A program made the translations under genes and the position numbers. A stretch of DNA of 64,000 bases from assembly GCA_026419785.1 (NCBI GenBank), contig JAODTK010005778.1:248001-312000 (forward strand). The letters run 5' to 3'. The stretch's first letter is position 1. Each line of letters opens with the position of its first letter. Below the pieces are notes generated by a model that saw only the letters and a program-made list of their open reading frames with translations, searched no databases and was not told where the DNA came from. Below, piece by piece: positions 11,215-21,998 of the stretch. Origin of the DNA: Sclerodactyla briareus (Eukaryota > Echinodermata > Holothuroidea > Dendrochirotida > Sclerodactylidae).

Positions 11215-11911
11215 ACACCTTTGTGTTCAGTAGTTATCCTGCTCACAAGCTATCCAGACTTTGACCTCTGTTGACGTCAGATAGACTTGGACCAGACCTA
11301 AAAACAATAGGGATCATCTACTCGATATGGCCAGCCCTCATACCAAGTATGAACTTGCTTTACGTTTGCATTTGGTAGTTATGATATTTACAAGGGTGTC
11401 AGACGGTTTACTTCTATTGACCTCAGATGACCTTGGACAGTTACACAATATGGAGTATCAACTACAAATGACCAACCTACATACCGAGTATGGATAGCCA
11501 CACCTCTTTGTGTCACTAATGTCATGTTTGCAAGGTTTGAAGTCTTTGACCTCTGTTGACTTTCAATGACCTTGGACCTGACTCTGAAACAATAGGGAGC
11601 ATGTACTCCATATAGCCAATCTAAACACCAAGTATGGTTGTAGTGCACTTTTTCCTTCACTAGTTACTGTGTTTACAAGGTTTCGAGATTTTTACTTGTG
11701 TTCACCTCGAATGACTTGCACAGGACCGGAAAAAACAATAGGAAGCGTTTCGTCTAGGACAGACCAGCATTACCAAGTATGAATGCTCTATACCTCGGTG
11801 GTCAAGAGTTATCATGTTTACAAGGTTTTCAGACATTGAACTCTGTTAACCAAGAATAATAGGGATCTTCTATTGCTAACCTAAATACCAAGTATGAGTC
11901 CTTTACACCTT
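11215..11911. repeat. 143-bp tandem core of a pearl/HINE-like element, unit A
   Basis: Five head-to-tail units, the last truncated, begin near 11258, 11401, 11541, 11684 and 11830. Each has a TTTGACCTCTGTTGACCTC-like start, an AAACAATAGGGATCATCTACTC-like middle and ACCAAGTATGAA near the end. A LINE interrupts the last unit, after which the unit resumes and leads to a CA-rich tract and a short palindrome (about 12945-13050). Tandem core, then microsatellite, then a stem-loop end is the layout known for bivalve pearl elements and Helentron-associated elements; assigning it there is inference. Confidence 0.75.
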
Positions 11912-12945
11912 TAATAATAATAATAATAATAATAATAATATAATAAGTAGTGCTTATACAGCGCTTAATGCAATGACTCGAAGCGCTTTACAACGAAGAA
12001 GAGAAGAAAATCAGGAGGGAAGCATGAACAGATGAGTTTTCAGCTTTCTCTTGAAGGAGCTGATAATAGGGGAGTTGCGAACATCCTCTGGAAGGGCGTT
12101 CCAGAGAGTAGGCCCCAACCAGGAGAAAGCACGTTCACCGTAGGTTTTATTGCGAATTCTGGGTTGTGAGAACAGGTTCTGCGTGGAAGAACGAAGATTG
12201 CGAACAGGAACATAAGGCCTTACAAGATTTTGTAGATAAGCTGTGAATCACCTTGGTGAATCTTAAACATGACAAGCAGACCCTTGAAGGAATTCGAGCG
12301 CCAACTGGGAGCCAATGAAGATTGCGCAGGACTGGAGTGATATGCTGCCTGGGCTTAGTACGAGTGACAATTCTGGCGGCTGCAGTCTGAATATGCTGGA
12401 GTTGACCAAGTTCGGACAAAGGGAGACCAGCGAGTAACTATTCACCGACGGCTAAATGGGAATATACAAAAGCATGAGCTAGCTTTTCAGCCGAATCCTG
12501 GTCAAGATATTTCCGCAACTGTCCAATTTTGTGGATACCATACCAGCCAGATTGGCACATGTTGCGGATATGTGATTTGAGCTCAAGGTGATGATCAACT
12601 GTAACTCCAAGGTTTCTGGCAGAATTGACAGGCTGAATAAGTGAAATCCCAACGCGCAGTGGGGAAAGTGGTTGGTACTCACGGTGTCTGGGGGTGATAT
12701 GAATGACTTGGGTCTTGGAGTCATTTATTTTAAGCTTATTTACAGCAGCCAGTGCATGACAGCTGATACGCAGTCTTCAAGTCTACTGATAGCAATGATC
12801 GATCAGATGAGTGATAGGAGAGGTACAACTGCGTATCATCAGCATAGATCATGTGGTCAACATGGTGTGAACGATGATGTCACTGATAGGGCTGGTGTAG
12901 AAAGTATACAGGAGGGGACCGAGGACTGATCCCTGAGTTTACTGT
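11912..12945 (-). mobile_element. 5'-truncated CR1/L2-like LINE, unit A
   Basis: On the minus strand the sequence begins just inside the reverse transcriptase at QGSVLGPLLYTFYTSP, followed by IYADDTQLY (catalytic YADD, codons at 12832-12846). ARNLGVTVDHH-like and HIQTAAARIVTRTK-like segments follow, then HITPVLRNLHWLPV, all typical of the C-terminal part of CR1/L2-type reverse transcriptases. The 3' end reads AAGCGCTGTATAAGCAC and then (TTA)n, a common tail for such LINEs. The frame shifts several times, so it is dead or wrongly sequenced. It is inserted in the last 143-bp unit. The same insertion is present in unit B, so it predates the duplication. Confidence 0.85.
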
Positions 12946-13050
12946 TATGTATCCTGTTTACAAAGTGCCATGAACATGCACACGCACACAGGTATACACA
13001 TGCCTGCACCATCGCATAGATTCTTTTCGCCTTTGGCAAGGAATCCAAAC
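12946..13050. repeat. Distal end of the 143-bp-core element: CA-rich tract and stem-loop
   Basis: After the LINE the host repeat resumes (ATCCTGTTTACAAAGTGC). It continues through CACACGCACACAGGTATAC to an imperfect palindrome, GATTCTTTTCGCC then GGCAAGGAATC, at about 13018-13045. The copy at 39955-40030 has the same order with the stem ATTCCTT / AAGGAAT. A stem-loop near the 3' end is a Helitron or Helentron feature. Confidence 0.6.
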
Positions 13051-13129
13051 TGGGTTAATTAGGTGAAAAGCAGTAATATAAGTTCATTCTGGTTCATCCT
13101 TTCATGTTTGCAATAACTTGTTTATGGTT

Positions 13130-13500
13130 TTTGGTGTCAGGTCACCGTTCTTTCGCCCTAACGGTGCGGCGAGAGGCGACACGTACGCTCCGGGTGGAGG
13201 ATCCTGGTGGGAGGATGTCTCAAGGGTAAATGTCTGGGTGGGGTTGTCCGGGGGGGGGGATCTGTCCTATGGGGAATTGTCCCGAGGGGGAAATGTCCGG
13301 GGTGATACGTCCGGTTGGGAGATGTCCGAGTGGGAAGCCATGAGGGGGAAATCCTGGTGGTAGATGTTTGGAATGTCCTAGAACTACTTCGAGGATTGTC
13401 TTGGATGTCCGGGTAAAGAGATGTACTAGAGGGGGATTGTTCGGGGCAGCTGCCGGTGGGACTGTCCGAGGAAATTATTCGGGGGAGATGCTTGTGACCG
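13130..13500. repeat. G-rich short minisatellite (GTCCGGGTGGGAATT-like), unit A
   Basis: About 20 degenerate copies of a 16- to 18-base motif such as GGGGGAAATGTCCGGGGTG follow a non-repetitive lead with TTTCGCCCTAACGGTGCGGC. Open reading frames across it arise from the repeat's composition. Its unit B counterpart is about 24840-25210, and a related inverted array lies at 4436-4610. Confidence 0.75.
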
Positions 13501-15030
13501 ATATTTCACCGCATTTTAAACCATGATCCAAATGATACCCGCGCGTGTCCCCGTAACACCCAACACTTCCGGAAAAAAACCAAAAAACAACAACTGTATC
13601 AATTTTCATATTTCTTCGTAGTCTTTATTGTTCCCCCTCTGAATCCATTCTTCCTCCGTCAATTTATAAACAATGATGATATTCATATCTATTTCCTCAA
13701 TTCAATTCATGATTAATTATACAAGTTGCATAAAACGAGACTTTATATGGCAAGAGAATCGTATTGGCGCTATGTTTAATGCCCATACATTTCAATATGG
13801 TCTGCAGACGACAAGAATAATAACTTGCAAGCTGTGTTTCATATCAACGAATAATTGACAGTCTCCCTCCCTTCCCCCCCCCTTTTGGTCCACCGACTTG
13901 CGGGTACTGCTCATTCTTAACAGATTGTACAATTACTTACGTCGCCCGTTTTTTCTTTTCAAAAGAAAATCAGGGGAATGTTCCTCTTACTGCAACGTTG
14001 TAAGGTACCTCGTCCATATATAACCGCTGTATAAACGCAACCACTGGTGTAAACGCTTCTTTTTTGTTTTGTTTTCCGGTCAGAATGAAGATATTGTCGG
14101 GATTGACAAGACCAGGAACGGCGAGTTTGGCAACAGAGCTAATGCAGTATTTTTCGTGTGCGACAATGTCATTGTTATTCGACGATTAGAAATTCTAATG
14201 AGTTATTTGTTCCGTTACGTCATGATTTGCGATTCTCCCTAATCACTCCATTTTGAATGCGTATTGGTTTTTTTTTCCGATCCGTGGAAAATTTTGGATC
14301 ACATTTGGAGACGTCAATTATGCTTGAGTCAGCATGAAACACCATTCAATTTTCCAAACACATGTTTAGCCAAATAAACTCAGTAATGTTGGATGATTTG
14401 TATAACGTGTTACACAAAAGTGCTCGATTCCTGACAACAGTATCCAGTTCTTAATGACGGAGGCTGCCAGTTTGTGTAGTGCATGTTCCAAAACCAACGC
14501 GCGATCCATAACACGTGCTAAAGGGGGTTGGTAGATCTCGAATGACAACAATAAAAAAAAAACTTGACGTGCGAAACCGTGTAACACGACATTGGAGCGC
14601 TGCACACCCTAAGAGCAATGTTTAGGAACGAACACTTCTCTACACTAATTTTGGCTATCACTTTCAAACGCATTCATACATTTATGTTGAGCCAATGACG
14701 CCATATAAACTGCGCCATGCTTTTATAACCAATTGAACACAATCGTCCGGGATGTACTTCTTTATGTTCAACACTTAACTCGTTTTCAATTTAGTGGCGA
14801 AATAAGTTTTGACACTGTTTATTTTCATAAATTTCTTCCTATACACTGACTGATGTTGGAGCTGGGCTTCTCAATGAGAATTCATTTGCTAATCATCCTA
14901 CAAGATGTTTTCCGAGTGTATTTATTCGCGAATGGGGCGGCGAGATATTTCCCATGAGCATTTCGGATATAATGCAGTATTGCCACTCGCTGTGAGTTGA
15001 TATAGCTATAAATGAATGTAAATGAGCTGT
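13501..15030. other. Anonymous stretch of unit A
   Basis: No gene is seen. It is matched by about 25211-26760 in unit B. A sub-block near 14901-15005 (AAGATGTTTTCCGAG through GCAGTATTGCC) is repeated near 16741-16860 in this unit. Confidence 0.5.
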
Positions 15031-15344
15031 ATGTCTCCCTCTCCAATTCCATGCCACGTGACTCATACACTACTCGAAGAGCTGGTCGATGCTGAGCCCA
15101 ATATCATCGCCCTCTAGAGTTCAGATTAATTTGGCTGATGTGAATAGAAAGAGAGAGAGAGAGAGAGAGATAGAAAGATTTGTTTGTCGCCCTCTATTAT
15201 CGACTTGTAAGTTTCATGATTCGCGGAACGGCTAGACAGCAGAGGCAGAAATTTGCTTTATTATAAAATTCCATTTGAATCAGAGTTAGTGCTTCAACTT
15301 TGAATTTCCATATCAAGACATGTTGTGTCCTATTCTTATGTTGA
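15031..15344. repeat. Dispersed repeat R, copy 1, left part (split by a LINE)
   Basis: The block runs TGTCTCCCTCTCCAATTCCA, GAGCCCAATATCATCGCCCTCT, a (GA)n tract near 15151, TTTGTTTGTCGCCCTCTATT and CAAACTTCTG-type sequence. It is matched at 19515, 26760 and 30331. Its right part continues after the LINE at 16491. Copy 1 in unit B (26760-27310) is uninterrupted. Confidence 0.75.
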
Positions 15345-16490
15345 AAAAGGGTTCGTACTTGGTACTTGTAGAGATACTGGCCAACGCTCCTACGAGGAGC
15401 AAGACGACCAGATGGGGTTGGCATCCAACATAAACAAATTAGTCCCGTCTCCAAGCCAAGTGTAGATGGGTGCCCACAGCTGTCTTGAAACTGTTTATCC
15501 TCAATGGATACAATGCTGAATGGCCGTGCGTTCCAGTTCGTACAGTTCTTGGTACGAACGAGTATTTGTAGCTCTTTTTGGGGGGCCGCTTGTGGTGTAA
15601 ATGAATTGCGGTGCGGTGCCGTGATTGACGCAGGCCAGGTTGTAAGAGGTGACTTATGGGCAGGGACAATTGACCTAAGCTTGCTTGTTAAAAATACAAG
15701 GTCGTTCTTTTTTTCTCTCTGGTGCGGACGTCAAGGGGGATCCAGACCTCCCAGGCTATTAACCAGCTGGGAGCACACCCAGGGGCTCTAGGTATATAGT
15801 CGCGTGTGATGAAGCGAGGCCGCTCTTTCTGACAATTCTAATAGTGTCAATTCTTTTTTGTATAAGTCCGCTGGGAGGAAGCGTACTCCAACAGCGGTCT
15901 GACAAGTGATCTGTAGGCCTCAAGCTTTGTTGGTTGATTACAGGAGTAAAGATTCCTACGGATAATCCCAAGGATCTGTTAGCTACCAGCAAATGTTGTC
16001 GTAATGTGAGTATTCCAACTGAGGTTGTTTGAAAGAGTAATCCCTAAATAAGATGGTGGTCCACCAAGACAATACTTTGCCCACCCAGTGTGTACGGGTG
16101 GAGCTTACGATATCTGCCGCATTAGTTTAAATGTCATGATAAAACATTTATCAGTGTTAAATTTCATTTGCATTTATCTGACCATCGGTCATGTAACTTT
16201 TTAGACAGCCCTGGATATTCGAATCATCTTCACTCCTCACTTCACGATACAAACCACAGTCGTCAGCAAAGAACCACAAGGAGCTTGACTCCATCTGGAA
16301 GTATCATTTAATCAAGGAAAAGGAAGGGCCCAGTATGTTCCCTGTGGTAAGCAGCCCGAGGGTGACCTTTTCCCACCCTGATTTCTCACCCTTTACCATA
16401 TAGCTCTTTGAGTGCGTTGGGAAGAAGCTTGTTACCCAAGTCCACCACGGTCCTGTATGCCACAGCGCGGAGTGTGGAAAGAAGCCTCTT
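15345..16490 (-). mobile_element. 5'-truncated CR1/L2-like LINE, only in unit A
   Basis: Read on the minus strand across several frames, it shows a GLPQGNILGPFLF-like motif, FADDCGLYR (catalytic FADD, codons 16259-16270), MKFNTDKCFIMTF, YLGITLSNNLSWNTHI, RFITRDYIPRAPGC and YKYSFVPRTVRT near the C-terminus. This order is that of the second half of a CR1/L2-type reverse transcriptase. It lacks the endonuclease and the start of the reverse transcriptase, the usual result of incomplete reverse transcription. Frameshifts and stops are frequent. Unit B lacks it: 27075-27090 runs straight from TGTTGAAAA to TCGTGGAGAG. No clear target-site duplication could be defined, so the ends are accurate only to about 15 bases. 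Confidence 0.85.
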
Positions 16491-16860
16491 CGTGGAAGAG
16501 TTGAGAAATGTTTCGAGGGAACACTATTGAGAATATAGTTTCTGCAGAAAGGGTGTGGTCAGATGATTGTTGCTCGCTACTGCGTGCCTGAAACTTCGAC
16601 CTAACTTCGGAATCAAACGATGTCACATAGAGGGGATCGTTGCTAAACGAAGAAACCACATGCATAACTCATGTGATAAAGCCTCTTTTCTATACACGTG
16701 GCGACAGATGAGGCAAAGACGTATTCTGGCCTACAAACTGTACAAGATGTTTCGAGGGTTATTCCAGGAAGGAGCAGGATGTATTGCCGTCGCGAATGAT
16801 ATTTCGTGAGCATTCAGGATATATTGCAGTATTGCCAGCGCTGTGAGTGATGTAGTTATG
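16491..16860. repeat. Dispersed repeat R, copy 1, right part, and adjoining sub-block
   Basis: After the LINE, repeat R resumes with GAGTTGAGAAATGTTTCGAG, TTTCTGCAGAAAGGG, GATTGTTGCTCGCTAC and GGAATCAAACGATGTCACA. The last part (from about 16741) duplicates 14901-15005. No gene is seen. Confidence 0.7.
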
Positions 16861-17369
16861 AACCATGACCTCAAAAAGTAGGATTGCTGATCTCCTCGCA
16901 ATATCCAAATTGACAATAACAAAACAATCACGTCATCCAAATTCCGCTAATATGGTCATCGATGAGGAAGATTTTCAAACTTAAATAACATTCTCACTAT
17001 TCAGCCCTCGGACCATTGTATTTCATGAATTCAATACTCTATTTGTCAGATAGCATTTATTAGCCTCTCCATCGTCCTTCATTCAGGCTACACAGCGATG
17101 TACTTGCAGGACACGATTTGGACATGCGAATCGTTGTCGCTTGTATATACGCGCTCGTGATTTATAAATGTGTCATTACCGCCCGCGATATTCCGCCTAT
17201 GGTGTCAAATCAAGCACGAGCACGTAAGACATGCATAGCCTGAGTAAAAAAAGCGATCTGGAAATGTTTCTTCAAATAAAACAAGTAAGGAATGTTTCAC
17301 TTCACAACTTTACTGAAGGCATCCTCATATACAGATGACTGCGAGCGACAACGATGTTTCGCATGAGGT
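16861..17369. other. Anonymous stretch of unit A
   Basis: No gene or recognised repeat is seen. It is matched by about 27466-27925 in unit B. Unit B has about 90 extra bases at 27930-28025 relative to the position near 17293 here. Confidence 0.5.
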
Positions 17370-17440
17370 GGGGGGGACGTCACGATGAGCATGACGTCAC
17401 GATGACGTAATGACGTCACGATGACAAATCGCCCCCTGAC
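17370..17440. promoter_or_regulatory. Small array of CRE-like TGACGTCA motifs
   Basis: GACGTCACGATGA-type units are repeated three to four times. TGACGTCA is the canonical CREB/ATF palindrome. Unit B (about 28100-28180) has a changed and slightly longer array. Whether it binds anything is unknown; it may simply be a short tandem repeat. Confidence 0.45.
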
Positions 17441-17549
17441 TAAATTCGATATGGTGTTTATACGCGCCACAATGGATAATATAATGACAAGGTTAAGTGT
17501 TATTCATTCAAATACGACTAAGTCTCAACTTGAACTGCTGGTTACAGCT

Positions 17550-18060
17550 TGTACGAGTGGCGCGGTCGTTATGGGCTCACTCCGCTCTCAGCGCTAGATG
17601 CTGTGCTTCAGCTTCCTCATCGTAATCAACGGCACTTCCTCGATCAACACAGGTGGAAGTTGCGGAGGAGGATATGGTGGCGCTATAAAATAAACGTGCT
17701 GACTCGGCGGCACTTCAGCGACGACCGGTGCTCTCTGCTTGTTCTAACCTTCGAGCCTCTTCGACTTGTAATGGGTGTTTGTTGTTGTATCCCGTCCTCA
17801 AATGTGACGGCGGAGGTGGAACCGCGTTAGCACTTGTGGCGGTAGTGGGAACTGCATCGGCTGCTGGGGAGGTAATGGAATGGGGGGCCGATTGAAGGGT
17901 GCCTGTGCCGGGCCCTAAATCCGCCCAGGGAAGTTGGGTTCCCTCGTATATCGCCAAAGTGTTGCTGCTCCATCTGCTGATATGGAATCGTGTCTTGCTT
18001 CAGCTCCTCGCATTTATTATTCCAAGCTCTTCTTCTAGGTACTGGTGATGGAATAGGGGT
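17550..18060 (-). CDS. Possible proline- and glutamine-rich coding segment, unknown
   Basis: On the minus strand one frame reads RRRAWNNKCEELKQDTIPYQ then QMEQQHFGDIRGNPTSLG. After frame changes it has PPIPLPPQQPMQFPLPPQ or, in another frame, SAPHSITSPAADAVPTTA and HPLQVEEARRLEQAE. Composition is unlike the surrounding AT-rich DNA, and a similar proline-rich frame is kept in unit B (28400-28672, LPLPPQQPMRVPTTH). No domain is recognised. It may be an exon of a disordered protein, a decayed mobile-element gene or a CpG-rich non-coding segment. Confidence 0.22.
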
Positions 18061-18068
18061 TGAAAAAT

Positions 18069-18093
18069 GATTTTTTTTTTTTTTTTTTTTTTT
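18069..18093. repeat. Poly-T tract
   Basis: About 24 T residues. Unit B has only a shorter, interrupted T run near 28845-28858. On the minus strand it is a poly-A run just before the proline-rich segment. Confidence 0.9.
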
Positions 18094-19514
18094 AAGAATT
18101 TCGTTGGAACCAACCGACGAAAGATTGGGTGGGTTGAAGAATGAGACTGAATAAATAAACCTTCCAAATCAAACAATAGGTTGTATACTTCAGCGAGATG
18201 CAGTTCGTTTCAGGTTTTACTGAAACACATGTTCCGTCCCGCCCCGACAAGTGGCACAGTGCGGGTACATATCTTTCATGCCCCTGGTTGATTCTTAAAG
18301 CAGCAATACAGTTGGCGAAAGAAGATCTGATTGAAATCAATAGTATATACTGGTCACCTGTAGTAACGGACACCTAAGAGAATCCGTATTGAGGCCCATT
18401 TGGAATTTTATCATTTTTACAGTGATACAAATTTAGGAATCCCTCATTTCGCCATGCTTTGTGTAGCTTACTCACTAGTAATCGCCCATTTTGCAGGATA
18501 TACCGACCCCCTCCCTTCTTTAGTTCCGCGAGACTGTTCTATTGTCGTGTTGCTATGGTTACTTCGATCGAGAAGGAAGGAGTGTCCGCTATTCAAGCAG
18601 GTGTCCGGGACTATGCAGGTATACTAACATGTACGTCTGGGTCGAGGCAAAAAAAAGATGGCCACAATGTGGACACACAAAGTTTGATTCATTCAATGAA
18701 TCACTGACACAAAAAAGAAATCGGATATAGTTTGCTGCACAGCACATGGCAGGATACATGACCGATGCCCACCTTCAAACAAGAATCTCTCTTACGGTAA
18801 AGCAAACACTAATCGCTAAATTGATATAGTACTGACAAAAAATATATACACACAATCAATTTCATACAAAATGAGCTTCAATCAAGGGAACATTTGTTGA
18901 AAATCAAGTTTAAACTATAGGGATCTGAAGAACGGAGATCTGAGTATGTTTTCAGTGTTTGTTTTTCTTGGGGGGGTGGGGGGAAAAGGGGTGGGCGTCA
19001 CTCCGTTTCGTTAAGGGTTAGCAACGCTATACGGCACAACCGTTCTATTCGTCATACAGGTCATAGATAACTTAACCGGGTAGTAACTGTCAAATTTTCC
19101 ATCACTTCGTTCCAAATTCGAGTCAAAGGCAAGGCAATATGCAAAGGCTTTTTGACCCTCACCCCATATCAATTTGTCAAGAACCGCTTTTGGAGATGTT
19201 TGTAATCTGTCTCCGCACCTCATGATGAATAGTTGGGGTAACCTACAACCAAGACTGTAACGAATTTCTCACTCCCATATAATAAGATCCTTTCAAAATG
19301 CGGGGCGGCGGGAGGTCTGGTCCCCTGAGGGTCAAATAACTAGTTGACCTATTGAAAATAGTTTTTTTTTTCCTATGCAAAGGTCAACGACATTACGACG
19401 TTAACGGTTGACCGCAGCCTCTTGACTGACACTTGACTTTGCCGTTTGCTGACTAGTCCTCACCGTTCCATGAGGATACTTTCCTTGTCTGAAGCCGTCT
19501 GAGACGCTCCCTCA
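18094..19514. other. Anonymous stretch of unit A with a G-rich patch
   Basis: No gene is seen. A G-rich patch lies at 18969-18994. It is matched by about 28860-30330 in unit B, where the G-rich patch is expanded (29749-29786). Confidence 0.5.
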
Positions 19515-20030
19515 GTTGTATTCCCCTCTCCAATTCCATCAGTACCTCAACTCGAAAGCTGTCGACGTGAGCCCAATATCTCGCCCTCTATTGTAACAAT
19601 TCTTGGCTGATTCGGATAGGGCGGATAGGATAGGAACGAAATTTATTTTGTTTGTCGCCCTCTATTATCGACCTATAGGTTTCATTTGCGAATCAGCCAG
19701 ACAGCAGAGTCATAAGTTTGCTAGGATTTTAGAAATTCTATTTGAACAGATTTAGCACTCAAACGATGAGTTCGTTCCGTGTCATTGTGTTAGGAAGGGT
19801 TTCGTGAAAGAGTTTATTTGTTTAAGAATGGACCTATTGATATTAGTTTTTTCTGCAGAAGGGCTGTGGCAGGTGATTGTTGCCCGCTATCGCGTGCTTG
19901 AAAATTCGATCTAACTTTGGAATCAAACGATGATCACATATAGAGGATCATTGCTAAACTAAGAAACTACACACTTCATGCGATAACGCCACTTTCAAAT
20001 ACACCTTGCGAAAGATAAACCATTTACCTT
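19515..20030. repeat. Dispersed repeat R, copy 2 of unit A
   Basis: Shares with copy 1 the CCCTCTCCAATTCCAT start, GAGCCCAATATC.CGCCCTCT, TTTGTTTGTCGCCCTCTATT, TTTCTGCAGAAGGGCTGTGG and GGAATCAAACGATG. Divergence from copy 1 exceeds that between units A and B, so the R duplication is older than the tandem duplication. Confidence 0.75.
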
Positions 20031-20636
20031 TTGTAGGATGAAAACCGTCCCCGGGTATAGAACAAATATTTTTGACCTATCATAGTGGAGATCTTTTCGA
20101 AGAGTGCCCCGCGTAACGTGGCAGGGTTGTCATCCCCTCTGATCGCGAGTATAGACCTACAGGTGTCTAGTAAACTGCATGGTTTGTCAGAGATAGCCGC
20201 AAATTTCCGTAGTGGCAAAAAAAAAAACTCTTCCAAACGAAATGGGAGAAAAAAAAGTATCAAATTTATCACGCGTGCCACGCGGCATTAGAGCTGCATC
20301 ACGGCGAATGGTACTACTGAAACTGAACGTCCTGCCATATTATTTGCTACATATTTATGACCTGTTTTACGGCATTATACGGTTCTCCTAAATTCATCCT
20401 CCCTCTGACCGAAACTGAGATTTTTACAACTCATACCTCACATCGCATCCGCAGCATGCAATCCTAGTAAACACGCGCTTGGATATCTGAATGTGGGTTA
20501 ATGATCGAATTTTGCTCAATTTGTCATCAACTTGAAAGGTTGAACCAGTGATACTCGCTAGATAAATCTGATGTCTCGTCGTGGAAGCAAGATTTCAGTA
20601 TCGTTGAACGTTGGATAGCGTGAGCAAAACACCGGA
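20031..20636. other. Right end of unit A
   Basis: No gene is seen. It is matched by about 30870-31490 in unit B. The last shared bases are GATAGCGTGAGCAA then ACACCG; the join to unit B follows at about 20636. Confidence 0.6.
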
Positions 20637-20789
20637 CATGTGGACATTCACCATCAAAGAGCATCATTGTCTCGCAACACCTAAAAAAACAGACATGTCG
20701 AGTATGACGTCCACGATAAGAATACTCTCTCACGGTATTTGAGGTTTATTAGCTTGACTTATCATAGTGACTACTGGACTGAGACGGTT

Positions 20790-21105
20790 TTCGTCATGCA
20801 ACTGTCGCCGTCACTTTTCGCCAGCTGCTGCAGAACAAGACGATATTGCAGCCTTTGCAATTATTTATGTCTCATACAAGCAAAGTAAATTATACTTGTT
20901 AAACCAGTGTGTATTATTTGTCGTTTGGGCTGTATTTTGAACCTGTCCCATTGTCCTGTATGAATGCAGACCTGGATATTGCACTTTCTGTCAGCTGCGA
21001 ATTTTCAGGCTATTTTTGTCCGTTGGTAGACAACGACCGGATTCGAACCCTGAATCCAGGGGCCAACCACTCAGTTGCATTGCTGAAGTTTCAATCACAA
21101 CGATT
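20790..21105 (-). repeat. SINE-like element, unit B copy
   Basis: Counterpart of 8600-8985. The B-box sequence (GGATTCGAACCC on the plus strand, near 21037) is intact. About 45 bases of the body are missing, the sequence passing from GAATTTTCAGG to CTATTTTTGTCCG. Confidence 0.6.
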
Positions 21106-21299
21106 CAATTCTACTTTTGCAATATAATGCTTGTCAATAATTCACATCTCTAATGGATGGTTTATGAGAACTAATGATTTTAGATAGTTTTGAACATACA
21201 GTAACCCCATGGCGAACCCTATATTTGACTTGCATTAGATCAACATGAACATTATGTGTCTCGTTTTGAATCGTGAAGGTTCTCTCGTTCACTTCATTC

Positions 21300-21998
21300 A
21301 CCGTTTCCGTTTATGAAGTGGAGGGCCGCTAATGACCTTTGGCGGCTTTAAAGGTTTCCCTGAGCTGATTGGTATCCTTCCTAACAGGAGAGTGCTGTGT
21401 CCCTTTAGTCTGTCGGATTTGTCGGGGACCAGATCTAAGGCTCGTCGCCCCTCTACGAAGTTCTTGAATCGGGTAAGTTTGCGACCGTGAAGCCATTTCG
21501 ATGGGACTCGAGACAGCGGAAGCTCTCAGAGAGATGCATCGTCATGGCTGGTCCCCTTCGATCCTCAAACAGACAAACGTCATGTTTCAGGAGGCAGTCA
21601 ATCTGTATCCCCACAAGGCTAATGACTCAGTAGTAGGGGGATGGTGGATAACGAGGCAACCGACCAAACGAGATCCACGCCAAACTGCTAGACTTTGGGG
21701 GAGCTCGTCCCCTGGGGGAAGCTAGGATGTCGTCGGAAACTTCCTAAGAGATCAGAAGCTCTATACAACACCCTACTGTCCCCAAGTAGCAACGGAGGTG
21801 TGAAAGGTCGGGGACGTGTCTTACAGCCGAGAATCTGATGTCTACTTACTTTCGCATCGGACGCGTTTGAAAGACATCGTCGAAGATGCTGGAGTTAAGG
21901 CTCTTGACGAGATAGCAGGCGGATGTATGTCCAAAGATCCTTGAAGAGACCGACATGCAACGGTGATCGAAACACTCTCGGGTCTACTGTCCTCCTAA
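21300..21998 (+). pseudogene. Truncated copy of the kinase C-lobe exon
   Basis: Counterpart of 9168-9874, with TAA at 21996-21998. Recognisable pieces are FGGFKGFPELIGIL, MGLETAEALREMHRHG, a DFG region, GVKALDEIAGGCMSKDP and ETLSGLLSS, spread over all three frames. There is no N-lobe exon anywhere before it in unit B, and the acceptor AG of unit A is not present (CATTCACCGTTTCCG here against CATTCAACAGACGTTTCG). It could not make a complete kinase alone. Its frame breaks differ in place from those in unit A, so some may be sequence errors, but the missing N-lobe is not explained that way. Confidence 0.75.

Larger units (their letters stand above)
8459..20636. repeat. Tandem duplication, unit A (about 12.2 kb)
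   Basis: Starting at ACATGTGGACATTCAC near 8459, the sequence is matched in order and orientation by 20637-31490. Shared landmarks include the kinase C-lobe exon, (CATA)n, the 143-bp tandem core, a LINE, the G-rich minisatellite, the CRE-like array, the proline-rich minus-strand segment and the terminal block ending GATAGCGTGAGCAA. The end of unit A abuts the start of unit B directly. Unit A has a MITE and a LINE that unit B lacks. The copies differ by many single-base indels and by several indels of 40 to 100 bases. Confidence 0.93.
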
